Positions 1-8,056 of a DNA stretch of 64,000 nt are shown here, in pieces. Position 1 is the stretch's first letter; the number at the start of each line of letters is the position of its first letter. Under the pieces are notes generated by a model. It ran no database searches, was not told where the DNA came from, and saw only the letters and a list, made by a program, of their open reading frames with translations. The DNA comes from Bizionia sp. M204 (lineage in GTDB: Bacteria; Bacteroidota; Bacteroidia; Flavobacteriales; Flavobacteriaceae), in the NCBI RefSeq assembly GCF_023205095.1, contig NZ_CP046242.1, positions 981,001 to 1,045,000 on the forward strand. Reading direction: 5' to 3'. The position numbers were made by a program, and so were the translations under genes.

Positions 1-1
1 T

Positions 2-3000
2 AACTACGAAACGTATCAGCAACCCGGAACATCACTTCCTGGTTATTTAGAAACGTTTACGGAATCACTCTCCGGGAGTTCGGTAACAAGAATCACGGAT
101 AGAAATGTATTTAATGTTTCAGGACAACGATTAAGGCATAATTACAGTCGTGATCAAACTTGGAACAGCGATGAAACATTAATAAAAATGGCGGGTTATC
201 CAGCAGCAATATTAGATGCTGAAACTTATGAGTTTTTGTATTGGAGTGATATTCCTAGTTATGGCCGATGGAGTCACACACAACCAAATATTATGTACGG
301 AACAGATGGTAATACATTTGTTTCTCATGATGTGAATAGCAACCAAAGAACTGTTTTACATCGTTTTTCAAATTATACCTCTGTCGATTTTGGTTTTGGA
401 GAAGGCAATCAAGATAAATTTGACAGATATGTTGGCCTTATTGGTAAGAATGGCAATAATAGTACTCTTATAGTATATGATATTCAGAATAACGTGGTTA
501 CTGGTACAAAAGATATTGGTACAAATGGAAATGAATTAGATTGGTTTTCCGTATCCCAATTAGGTGGCTTTGCTGTTGCCCAATATAAGGACAACGGAAC
601 AGGTCCTACCGCTGGAATTAAATCTTATAATATTAATATGACTAATGAACAGCATATTTATCACAATACGGAACATGGAGATTTAGGTGTAGATGCATAT
701 GGAAATGAGGTTATTGTTGAATATGGTGGTGAAAGTGAATGGAATGCTAATTATAGTCTATATATGGCACGATTAGATGGTCAAGGTGTTACCAAGCTTT
801 TTCCGTATATTAATGGAAAAGGTATTTGGGGTGGTCATATTTCTACTCAAAACGTAGACAGACCAGGTTGGGCTTATATTAGTGAACAATGTTGCCCAAC
901 TAATCCGGTGGCACCTGCGGAAATTTTCGCTATTAAGTTAGATGGTTCTGGAACCATTGAACGTTATGGAAAACACAATGCTGCACCTTCGTCGTATTTA
1001 CACGAAACACAAGTAGTGCCAAATAGAAATGGGACTAAAATGATTTTTGCCAGTAATTGGAATGATTCAGCCGTTATGAGCCAAAGTGGTTCCCCATCTT
1101 TTGTTTTGGAGTATCCACAAGTATCACAAGGGATGACTGTAAATGCCGGAAATGATGTTTCTGTTTGTGAAGGTCAATCTACAAATTTAACGGCTTATGG
1201 AACGGGCGGAACTAATTTTACTTGGAGTACAGGTGAAACAACTCAAAACATAGAAGTAACCCCAAGCCAAACAACAACCTATACGGTAACATTAACAGAT
1301 AATTCTGGGAATAGCGTTACAGATGAGGTCGTGGTAACGGTAAATTCAATTCCGGTTGCAAACGCTGGAGAGGATGTTACTATAAATGAAGGCGAATCTG
1401 TAACCTTAACGGCTACAGGTGGCGACACATTTTTGTGGAATACCACTGAAACGTCTGCAAGTATTACAGTTAGTCCAACTGTAACAACAACCTATACAGT
1501 ACAGGTAATAAGGCAGGGATGTTCATCAGAAGATACGGTTGTCGTATCAGTGACACCAACTCCCATAACAGCCGATGCTGGTGACGATACAACGATTTGC
1601 GAAGGCGCAAGTGTCACTTTAACGGCATCGGGAGGATCAGATTATGAGTGGAGTACAGGTGAAACTTCACAAAGCATAACGGTTAATCCAACAACAACTA
1701 CAAACTATACAGTAACGGTTTCAAACGGTCAGACATCCGCGTCTGATTCAGTTTTGGTAACCGTAAATCCTTTACCAACAGCACATGCTGGTTCAGATAT
1801 AACAATTACGGAAGGCGAGAGTACCATACTAACAGCAACAGGAGGAACATCTTATTTATGGAATACCGGCGAAACCACATCTAGTATATCAGTGAGTCCT
1901 CTGCAAACAACAACATATTCAGTTCAGGTTACTGAAAATAATTGTTCTAGTGAAGCAATTGTAATCGTTGTCGTTGAAGGTTCAAGTCCAACCGTTACAG
2001 CGGATGCAGGTGAAGATGTTACAATTTGCGAAAACGCTTCAACCACATTAACCGCTTCTGGTGGATCTTCCTATGAATGGAGTACCGGAGAAACAACTCA
2101 AAGCATTGAGGTTAACCCGACAACAACCACAACGTATACGGTTTTAGTATCTGATGGTAACACTTCAGATTCAGACTCTGTAGTTGTAACCGTAAACGCA
2201 TTACCTAACGCAAGTGCAGGGTATGACGTAACTATTACAGAAGGCGAAAGCATTACACTTAATGCTTCGGGAGGAACTTCTTATTTATGGAATACAGGTG
2301 ATACATCTCAAAACTTAACTGTTTCGCCTACGGAAACGACAACTTATTCCGTAACAGTAACCGAGAACAATTGCTCCAATCAAGATAGCGTAACCGTATT
2401 TGTAAATCCGGAAGAACCTGTCGTGGAGGCAAATGCTGGTGATGATGTTACCATTTGTGAAAACGCGTCAACCACATTAACCGCATCAGGTGGTTCAATA
2501 TACGAATGGAGCACAGGTGAGACCACACAAAGTATTACCGTTAACCCATTAACTACTACAACATACACAGTACATGTGTCCGAAGGAAATGTTACGGATT
2601 CAGATACAGTGGTGGTTACAGTTAGCCCATTACCAAATGTTGTAACTAGTGATGATCCAACTATTGAGTTTGGACAATATACTACCTTATCCGCTTCTGG
2701 TGGAACCGACTATTTGTGGAGCACAGGCGAAACCACGCCACAAATTTCTGTTAGTCCAACCTATACATCAATTTACACTGTAACGGTTTCAAACAATGGC
2801 TGCGCTAGAACTGAAAATGTTCAAGTAAATGTTGTTGATTTAGTGAATGCCGATGCTGGAGACGATGTTGAAATTTGTGCTGATGGCGACCAAAACACAA
2901 GCGCAACATTACGCGCAACTGGTGGCTTGTATTATGAATGGAGTACTGGGGAAACAACGCAAAGTATTACTGTTAGCCCAGAAGAAACAACGGAATATGA

Positions 3001-3343
3001 AGTAATGGTTTCCAACGGGTTTAACTATGAAACAGATCGCGTAAATGTTATTGTAAATCAATGTTTATCTGCAGGAGAACCTGAAATAGTAAATACTGAT
3101 ATGTTGGTGTTTCCAAACCCCGCAACTAGTGAAATAAATGTGAAAGTTTCAGGATTTGACAATGATACTAAAATTTATATTTATGATATGTTAGGTCGTT
3201 TAATTCAAACCAATTCCATTGGAACCACGTCACATGGCGCAATTACCAAGAAAATTAATGTTTCTAATTTACCTAGAGGAATGGTATTGGTGACCTTAAA
3301 CCAAAATGGAGTAGTTCATACTAAAAAAATTGTACTGAATTAA
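2..3343 (+). CDS. T9SS-secreted repeat protein, 5' end cut by window edge
   Basis: The frame is open from base 2 to the stop at 3341-3343 (at least 1113 residues), so the first ATG at 188 is internal and the real start lies outside the window. The first third (to about 1130) has beta-rich, propeller-like sequence that I cannot assign to a family. From about 1139 to 3060 there are nine tandem domains of about 70 residues sharing the cores AGDDVTICEGAS, W(S/N)TGET and TTTYTV, which look like Ig/PKD-type folds. The last 78 residues (from VFPNPA near 3109 to IVLN) form a type A T9SS sorting domain with the usual YDMLGR and LPRGMVLV motifs. The protein is therefore exported through the outer membrane and probably surface attached. 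Substrate or function is unknown. An adhesin or glycan-binding role is only inference from the repeats. Confidence 0.9.
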   Translation, partial: NYETYQQPGTSLPGYLETFTESLSGSSVTRITDRNVFNVSGQRLRHNYSRDQTWNSDETLIKMAGYPAAILDAETYEFLYWSDIPSYGRWSHTQPNIMYGTDGNTFVSHDVNSNQRTVLHRFSNYTSVDFGFGEGNQDKFDRYVGLIGKNGNNSTLIVYDIQNNVVTGTKDIGTNGNELDWFSVSQLGGFAVAQYKDNGTGPTAGIKSYNINMTNEQHIYHNTEHGDLGVDAYGNEVIVEYGGESEWNANYSLYMARLDGQGVTKLFPYINGKGIWGGHISTQNVDRPGWAYISEQCCPTNPVAPAEIFAIKLDGSGTIERYGKHNAAPSSYLHETQVVPNRNGTKMIFASNWNDSAVMSQSGSPSFVLEYPQVSQGMTVNAGNDVSVCEGQSTNLTAYGTGGTNFTWSTGETTQNIEVTPSQTTTYTVTLTDNSGNSVTDEVVVTVNSIPVANAGEDVTINEGESVTLTATGGDTFLWNTTETSASITVSPTVTTTYTVQVIRQGCSSEDTVVVSVTPTPITADAGDDTTICEGASVTLTASGGSDYEWSTGETSQSITVNPTTTTNYTVTVSNGQTSASDSVLVTVNPLPTAHAGSDITITEGESTILTATGGTSYLWNTGETTSSISVSPLQTTTYSVQVTENNCSSEAIVIVVVEGSSPTVTADAGEDVTICENASTTLTASGGSSYEWSTGETTQSIEVNPTTTTTYTVLVSDGNTSDSDSVVVTVNALPNASAGYDVTITEGESITLNASGGTSYLWNTGDTSQNLTVSPTETTTYSVTVTENNCSNQDSVTVFVNPEEPVVEANAGDDVTICENASTTLTASGGSIYEWSTGETTQSITVNPLTTTTYTVHVSEGNVTDSDTVVVTVSPLPNVVTSDDPTIEFGQYTTLSASGGTDYLWSTGETTPQISVSPTYTSIYTVTVSNNGCARTENVQVNVVDLVNADAGDDVEICADGDQNTSATLRATGGLYYEWSTGETTQSITVSPEETTEYEVMVSNGFNYETDRVNVIVNQCLSAGEPEIVNTDMLVFPNPATSEINVKVSGFDNDTKIYIYDMLGRLIQTNSIGTTSHGAITKKINVSNLPRGMVLVTLNQNGVVHTKKIVLN
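1139..3060 (+). repeat. Nine tandem Ig/PKD-like domain repeats of two alternating types
   Basis: Repeat starts lie near 1139, 1354, 1564, 1779, 1990, 2208, 2422, 2634 and 2842. Odd repeats (1, 3, 5, 7, 9) carry a Cys near the start (ICEG/ICEN type) and mostly EWSTGET. Even repeats (2, 4, 6, 8) lack that Cys (NEGE/TEGE/EFGQ) and instead carry a Cys near the end (NNCSSE type) with LWNTGET or a close variant. Repeats 5 and 7 are also nearly identical at DNA level in their first 60 bases, so the array seems to have grown by duplicating a two-domain unit of about 430 bases. Confidence 0.85.
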
Positions 3344-3367
3344 ACAGTCCATTTAGGCTACATAAAG

Positions 3368-3497
3368 TGGCTGTCTGAAAAGTGAGTATGCTTTGTCAAA
3401 CGAAGCGGAGTAGAAGTTTTAGTGTTTTAAATAACCGGACTATTTCCACTACGCATAAGGTGACATTTAGAACTGCAAATTACTTTTTAGATAGCCA
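3368..3497. repeat. Palindromic intergenic repeat, possible terminator
   Basis: The outer 16-base arms, 3368-3383 (TGGCTGTCTGAAAAGT) and 3482-3497 (ACTTTTTAGATAGCCA), are complementary with two G-U pairs. The inner part has weaker complementarity (GTCA...GCGGAGTAGAAG facing CTATTTCCACTACGC...TGAC). It lies between the stop of the T9SS gene and the convergent gene at 3504, and is followed by a run of nine T. From memory of flavobacterial genomes, similar GGCTGTCTGAAAAGT palindromes occur dispersed between genes, but I could not search for copies. Confidence 0.6.
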
Positions 3498-3503
3498 TTT
3501 TTT

Positions 3504-3875
3504 TTATTTCCATAACACTTCGATAATGGTAGCAATGCTATCGCAGTTTTCAATTTTCAAATCTAAATTAGCGTCTTTTGTTCGGCTTTCTAAAAAGTAA
3601 ATACCACAGGGCTCTCTTCTTGTGTCGCTTTTAGAAAACTGGACGTCGCCAAATTTAATTACGGATCTGATAGTTGTACTATCAATAGATCTCGCTTGTA
3701 GTTCTTTTTCCGCTTCCGGACTTATGTGTAATGTTTTGGAGTTAATATTCTTTAAAACGCGTGCTTCCGGACCGTAATCACAGGACGCTTTTTTACCATT
3801 TAAAAAAAAGGCTAGTAACACTAAACCAATTGAGAATCCACCTAGGTAATACCCAATACGTTGAATTAATTTCAC
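3504..3875 (-). CDS. Small membrane-anchored protein, possibly DUF4258
   Basis: This 123-residue protein starts with MKLIQRIGYYLGG and one hydrophobic segment (about residues 8-26), then a charged extracytoplasmic domain. That domain contains two Cys (CDYG and EPCG) and a central FGDVQFSKSDT stretch. The pattern resembles DUF4258-type proteins found beside alanine dehydrogenase in flavobacteria, but I am unsure of that family name. Its start is 32 bases downstream of the ald stop on the same strand, so the two are probably co-transcribed. Function is unknown. Confidence 0.75.
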   Translation of the reverse strand: MKLIQRIGYYLGGFSIGLVLLAFFLNGKKASCDYGPEARVLKNINSKTLHISPEAEKELQARSIDSTTIRSVIKFGDVQFSKSDTRREPCGIYFLESRTKDANLDLKIENCDSIATIIEVLWK

Positions 3876-3907
3876 AGTTAATATTTTGAATTTTAAAATA
3901 AAATCGA

Positions 3908-5107
3908 CTAAAATATCAATAAATTAATATCGCTATGTTTTAAGTCGAACCATTCGCCAACAGATTTGTTGGTTAAAATGCCGTGGTAAAAATACAACCC
4001 ATTTTTTAAACCCTTATCAAAACGTAAAGAATTTTCTAAACCGCCATCTTCGGCAATTTTTAACAGGTAAGGTGTACAGATATTACTAATAGAAATAGAA
4101 GCTGAGCGTGAGTAGCGTGCTGGAATATTAGGTACACAGTAATGGGTAACGCCATGTTTAATAAATGTAGGTTGTTTATGAGATGTAACTTCGCTGGTTT
4201 CAAAACAACCTCCCATGTCAATACTAACGTCTATAACCACCGAGCCATTTTTCATATTGGAAACCATTGAGTCGCTTACAATAATGGGTGCTCGGTTTTT
4301 TCCACGAACGGCTCCAATAACCACATCGCAACGTTTTAATGCTTTCGATAGGTTTTTTGGTTGTAATGTTGAGGTGAAAATTGTACGACCTAAATTAGTC
4401 TGAATACAGCGTAATTTGGTTATGGAATTGTCAAAAACTTTTACATTGGCACCAAGTCCAATGGCGCTTCTTGCAGCAAATTCACCAACGGTTCCTGCAC
4501 CTAAAATTACGACTTCAATAGGAGGAACACCGCTTATGTTACCAAATAATAAACCGTTACCATTATTTACATTGCTTAAAAGCTCTGATGCTATTAATAC
4601 AGAAGCTGTTCCGGCAATTTCACTTAAACTTCTCACGGCAGGGTAGGCGCCGTCTTCATCCCGAATAAACTCGAAAGCTAATGCTGTAATGCGTTTACTG
4701 GCAAGGGCTTCAAAGTATTTTTTATGTTGGGTTTTGAGTTGTAATGCTGAAATAAGAATGGTTTGCGGATTAATCAGTTTTATTTGATCAAGTGTAGGTG
4801 GTTCCACTTTTAAAATCATGGGACATGCATAAACTTTGGCAGTATCTTTCGTGATTTCCGCACCAGCTTCGCTGTAATCCTTGTCACTAAAATTAGCGCC
4901 CTTTCCTGCGCCAGCTTCCATAAGTATCCGGTGGCCATTACTGGTTAAAGCCGAAACAGCGTCAGGTGTTAAACAAACCCGTTTTTCTTGAAATGCGGTT
5001 TCTTTAGGGATACCTATAAATAACTCACCTTTTTTCTTGTAAACCTCTAGGGTTTCTTCCTGTGGGAGTAATTGTTGTTTTGTAAAAGGGGATAAGGCTT
5101 TGGACAT
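3908..5107 (-). CDS. ald: Alanine dehydrogenase
   Basis: This 399-residue member of the alanine dehydrogenase/PNT family would catalyse the NAD-dependent interconversion of L-alanine with pyruvate and ammonia in the cytoplasm. The N-terminal substrate domain shows IPKE (33-36), the conserved Arg near residue 43 and LKVEPP (99-104), which carries the substrate-binding Lys. The Rossmann domain has GAGTVGEFAA from residue 203, and the later DVSIDMGGCFETS and HYCVPNIPARYSR blocks are typical of the family. An N-terminal extension of about 25 residues precedes the usual start, as in other Bacteroidota enzymes. It lies upstream of the small anchored protein at 3504-3875. Confidence 0.93.
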   Translation of the reverse strand: MSKALSPFTKQQLLPQEETLEVYKKKGELFIGIPKETAFQEKRVCLTPDAVSALTSNGHRILMEAGAGKGANFSDKDYSEAGAEITKDTAKVYACPMILKVEPPTLDQIKLINPQTILISALQLKTQHKKYFEALASKRITALAFEFIRDEDGAYPAVRSLSEIAGTASVLIASELLSNVNNGNGLLFGNISGVPPIEVVILGAGTVGEFAARSAIGLGANVKVFDNSITKLRCIQTNLGRTIFTSTLQPKNLSKALKRCDVVIGAVRGKNRAPIIVSDSMVSNMKNGSVVIDVSIDMGGCFETSEVTSHKQPTFIKHGVTHYCVPNIPARYSRSASISISNICTPYLLKIAEDGGLENSLRFDKGLKNGLYFYHGILTNKSVGEWFDLKHSDINLLIF

Positions 5108-5171
5108 AATTTGACAGCATATTATTGATACCTCAAATTACGAATTAATTTTTGAAAGAATGATGTGTTTT

Positions 5172-5714
5172 TTAAAAATACTGCTTAATCTTACCCCAAA
5201 GTGATGTTGGTTTCAGCATAAATTCATCTTCCAGTTCTTGTAATGATTTATTGGCTGTATTCAATTTGTCAAACATTTTTGCACGTATCAAATAAATGGA
5301 TGGTACTACAATTGCTATTAAAGGGATCAAATATAGCATCTGATTACTGTCAACGTAGCTAATATCATCATTTATAACAGTAAATATTTGAAATATAAAC
5401 ATCGAAATTGGAATAATCAGCACGTGATACCACCAATGTCTGCAAGTGAAAAACCATATGAGAATGAGTAGTAGGGGAATTATCTTGCCAGTTAAAGTCC
5501 AAGCAACTGTAAGTACACTACCGTAATGTGTGCTATCATATGTGAATAAAAAAGTGTCCCAAACCTTTTGGTCTGGAACACTTTCGTATAAATAAAATAA
5601 ATAGGGTGTTGATGCAATAAATACAGCAATAAATGTACCTAGTACAACACTTCTATTATCCGTGCGTTGGAACCACGATTTTTCTTTTTTCAATTTTTGT
5701 TGTTTGTTGGTCAT
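5172..5714 (-). CDS. Four-helix membrane protein of unknown function
   Basis: This 180-residue protein has four predicted transmembrane segments (about residues 25-47, 67-90, 94-114 and 126-145), a basic N-terminus and a charged C-terminal tail (KSLQELEDEF). I do not recognise a family. Its start codon lies inside the 3' part of the small secreted-peptide frame at 5656-5799, in another reading frame, which suggests translational coupling. It runs in the same direction as ald (64-base gap). Confidence 0.75.
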   Translation of the reverse strand: MTNKQQKLKKEKSWFQRTDNRSVVLGTFIAVFIASTPYLFYLYESVPDQKVWDTFLFTYDSTHYGSVLTVAWTLTGKIIPLLLILIWFFTCRHWWYHVLIIPISMFIFQIFTVINDDISYVDSNQMLYLIPLIAIVVPSIYLIRAKMFDKLNTANKSLQELEDEFMLKPTSLWGKIKQYF

Positions 5715-5799
5715 TTAAATCAATTATGTGGGCTGCTTGAGCTGTAAATAACATTCCACCAAAAATTGCAATTGCTAATAAATACTTTTTTGTTCTCAT
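5656..5799 (-). CDS. Tiny predicted secreted peptide (47 aa)
   Basis: An ATG at 5797-5799 opens a 47-residue frame ending in TAA at 5656. It begins MRTKKYLLAIAIFGGMLFTA with a clear signal peptide (cleavage probably after AQA), leaving a mature peptide of about 25 residues that starts AHIIDLND and ends VVPTHG. The frame overlaps the first 20 codons of the membrane-protein gene at 5172-5714 in a different phase. A good TAnnTTTG promoter lies 31 bases upstream. No family recognised. Confidence 0.5.
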   Translation of the reverse strand: MRTKKYLLAIAIFGGMLFTAQAAHIIDLNDQQTTKIEKRKIVVPTHG

Positions 5800-5829
5800 A
5801 ATATTAAGGGATTTAATTAATTAATAATC

Positions 5830-5856
5830 CAAATGTATATGAGTAGTATGATTCAA
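5830..5856 (-). promoter_or_regulatory. Bacteroidota-type promoter for the small peptide operon
   Basis: On the minus strand a TTG (5854-5856) is followed after 16 bases by TACATTTG (5830-5837), an exact match to the TAnnTTTG -7 element. The spacer is one base shorter than the usual 17-23. It fits transcription of the peptide at 5799 and the membrane-protein gene behind it. Confidence 0.45.
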
Positions 5857-5976
5857 AATAGCTCGAAATGTTAAAATTATGTTAAAATTAACGTTTTTTC
5901 AAATTTCGATTACGGTTTTCCCGTAAAATGCCTCAGTTTGAGAATTATGTCATTTTGTCAGTCTCTTAAAATTACC

Positions 5977-6423
5977 TTATTTAAGCGTTAATTGTCTTTT
6001 TTCAGTTCCAAGATGCTCTATTGAAATGATATGAAAATCATCTGATAGAAGCTCTTTTATAATCTCTGGCCATTCTATAAATAACCAATTATTACTTTCT
6101 AAATAATCTTCGATTCCAAAATCATAAGCCTCTTCCATGGAATTTAATCGGTATAAATCAAAATGATAGATATCCGAATTAGAAGTATGATAGGTGTTCA
6201 CTAAAGAAAACGTCGGGCTGCTTACATCATCTGAACTTCCTAGTTTTTTTACTAAAGCTTTAATTAAAGTTGTTTTTCCTGTACCCATGGCACCATCAAA
6301 TAAAATAACTTTGTGCTTTACAGCTTTTATAATAGCTTGAGCCACACTATCTAGACTTTCTAAATTATAATCTACAATCAAAGTATTATATATTAAAGCA
6401 CAATTATAAGAATTAAAAATCAC
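5977..6423 (-). CDS. tsaE: tRNA t6A biosynthesis ATPase TsaE
   Basis: TsaE is the ATPase of the TsaBDE complex that makes threonylcarbamoyladenosine at tRNA position 37. The P-loop GAMGTGKTT, the SSPTFSLVN switch region, HFDLYRL and the FIEWPE motif are all present. The 5' end is uncertain. The longest frame starts with GTG at 6423 and adds 14 residues to the usual N-terminus, while a TTG at 6381 (giving MIVDYNLES) matches the common family start; no in-frame ATG is available. It lies 54 bases downstream of porX on the same strand. Confidence 0.9.
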   Translation of the reverse strand: MIFNSYNCALIYNTLIVDYNLESLDSVAQAIIKAVKHKVILFDGAMGTGKTTLIKALVKKLGSSDDVSSPTFSLVNTYHTSNSDIYHFDLYRLNSMEEAYDFGIEDYLESNNWLFIEWPEIIKELLSDDFHIISIEHLGTEKRQLTLK

Positions 6424-6477
6424 AAAAACTAATAAAAAGTGTATTTCATCGGATTTTTATGTATTTCAAGGATGATT

Positions 6478-8031
6478 TTATTTGGGGTCCAATACTATAA
6501 ACGGTATAATCATTTCTTCTAATGATACGCCTCCATGCTGATAGGTATTCCTGTAATAACTTACATAGTGATTGTAATTATTTGGATAGGCAAAAAACAA
6601 ATCGTTTTTAGCAAATATAAAGGAGCTGCTCATGGTTAAGGCTGGTAAATGAATAGATTTCGGGTCTTTTGCTACCAAAACGTCTTTATCTTCATAGGTT
6701 AAACTTCTTCCAGTTTTGTAACGTAAATTTAAAGACGTGTCCTTGTCGCCAACCACTTTAGACGGATTTTTAACATTTATAGTGCCATGATCTGTAGTTA
6801 GGATTAATTTAAACCCAAGTTGCTGGGCTTGCTGAATCATTTCTAATAACGGTGAATTTTTAAACCAACTTTGTGTTAATGAGCGATACGCTTTATCATT
6901 AGATGCTAATTCTTTTACCACATCCATTTCTGTTTTGGAGTGCGATAGCATATCTACAAAATTGTAAACTACTACAGTTAAGTCGTTATCTTTTAATGAT
7001 TTAAAGTTGTCTACTAATTGTTTGCCATTTTTTAAATTGGTTATTTTAAAATACTTGGTAGATAAGTTCTGTAAGCCTAATCGTTTCAATTGAGCTTCTA
7101 AAAACGCTTCTTCATGTAAATTTTTACCGCCTTCATCCGTATCGTTTTTCCATAAATCAGGATGCATTTTTTCCATGTCGGAAGGCATTAACCCTGAAAA
7201 AATAGCATTTCTAGCATATTGTGTGGCTGTTGGTAGAATGCTAAAAAAAGCTTCTTCTTTTTGCTTTTTATAATAGTTGCTTACCACAGGTTCAAAAGCT
7301 TTCCACTGATCGTAACGTAAATTATCAATTACAACCAATAGCGTAGGTTGTTCTTTGCTAATTTCTGGTGTCACTTTATCTTTAAATAAATTATGAGACA
7401 TTGTTGGTGCATCCGTATTGGGTTCAAACCACTTTGGATAATTTTTATCAATAAACTTCCCAAACTGCGTGTTGGCTTCCGATTTTTGAGATTCTAAAAT
7501 TTCAAACATCCCAGAATCTTCAATATCTTCTAGTTGCATTTCCCAATAAATTAGTTTTTGGTATAAGGAAACCCATTCTTGATAGCTGTTAACCATTGAT
7601 AAATCCATAGCTATTTTGCGAAACTCCTGTTGGTAATTAGAGGTGGTTTTTTCTGAAACTAATCGTGAGTGATCTAAATTTTTCTTTAAACTCAATAAAA
7701 TCTGGTTTGGATTTACTGGCTTTATCAAATAATCAGCTATTTTATTTCCAATAGCTTCTTCCATAATATATTCTTCTTCACTCTTGGTAATCATTACAAC
7801 AGGAAGTGTGTCGCGCTTTTCTTTAATTTCATTTAAGGTTTCTAAACCAGTTAATCCTGGCATGTTTTCATCTAGGAAAACAATATCAAAATTTTTATCT
7901 TCCAAAACTTCCAAAGCTTCAGTTCCACTTTTACAGGTGGTAACTTTATAGTTTTTTTGTTCTAAAAAGATGATATGTGGTTTTAATAAATCAATTTCAT
8001 CGTCAACCCAAAGAATATTTATATGGTTCAT
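6478..8031 (-). CDS. porX: PorX, T9SS-regulating response regulator with PglZ domain
   Basis: PorX is a two-component response regulator that controls type IX secretion in Bacteroidota. The 517-residue protein has an N-terminal receiver domain (ILWVDDE, phosphoacceptor Asp54 in FLDENMPG, LIKPVNP near residue 105). A helical middle part is followed by a C-terminal PglZ/alkaline-phosphatase-like domain with VVIDNLRYDQW, YNFVDMLSHS and TTDHGT metal-site motifs. I start it at the ATG at 8031 (MNHINILWVDD), because the longer frame adds 20 hydrophobic residues not found in receivers. It is divergent from the HD gene, with only 25 bases between the start codons. The three T9SS cargo proteins in this window are plausible downstream clients. 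Confidence 0.93.
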   Translation of the reverse strand: MNHINILWVDDEIDLLKPHIIFLEQKNYKVTTCKSGTEALEVLEDKNFDIVFLDENMPGLTGLETLNEIKEKRDTLPVVMITKSEEEYIMEEAIGNKIADYLIKPVNPNQILLSLKKNLDHSRLVSEKTTSNYQQEFRKIAMDLSMVNSYQEWVSLYQKLIYWEMQLEDIEDSGMFEILESQKSEANTQFGKFIDKNYPKWFEPNTDAPTMSHNLFKDKVTPEISKEQPTLLVVIDNLRYDQWKAFEPVVSNYYKKQKEEAFFSILPTATQYARNAIFSGLMPSDMEKMHPDLWKNDTDEGGKNLHEEAFLEAQLKRLGLQNLSTKYFKITNLKNGKQLVDNFKSLKDNDLTVVVYNFVDMLSHSKTEMDVVKELASNDKAYRSLTQSWFKNSPLLEMIQQAQQLGFKLILTTDHGTINVKNPSKVVGDKDTSLNLRYKTGRSLTYEDKDVLVAKDPKSIHLPALTMSSSFIFAKNDLFFAYPNNYNHYVSYYRNTYQHGGVSLEEMIIPFIVLDPK

Positions 8032-8032
8032 G

Positions 8033-8040
8033 TATATTTG
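8033..8040 (+). promoter_or_regulatory. Possible -7 element for the HD-domain gene
   Basis: TATATTTG matches TAnnTTTG and lies 16 bases before the ATG at 8057. No TTG stands at the expected distance upstream, so this is a weak call. It supports the start at 8057 rather than the much longer upstream frame. Confidence 0.35.
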
Positions 8041-8056
8041 TTTATATATTAATATT

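Noticed and set aside
1139-3060. Tandem DNA repeats as a CRISPR array
   Set aside because: They are long, coding and in frame, with no short direct repeats separated by unique spacers.
3382-3600. 72-residue open frame on the plus strand
   Set aside because: It lies across the palindromic repeat and into the convergent gene, with no recognisable sequence or start signal.
7970-8056. Upstream extension of the HD-domain gene
   Set aside because: It overlaps porX and adds a non-homologous hydrophobic stretch; ATG 8057 fits the family and the -7 box.
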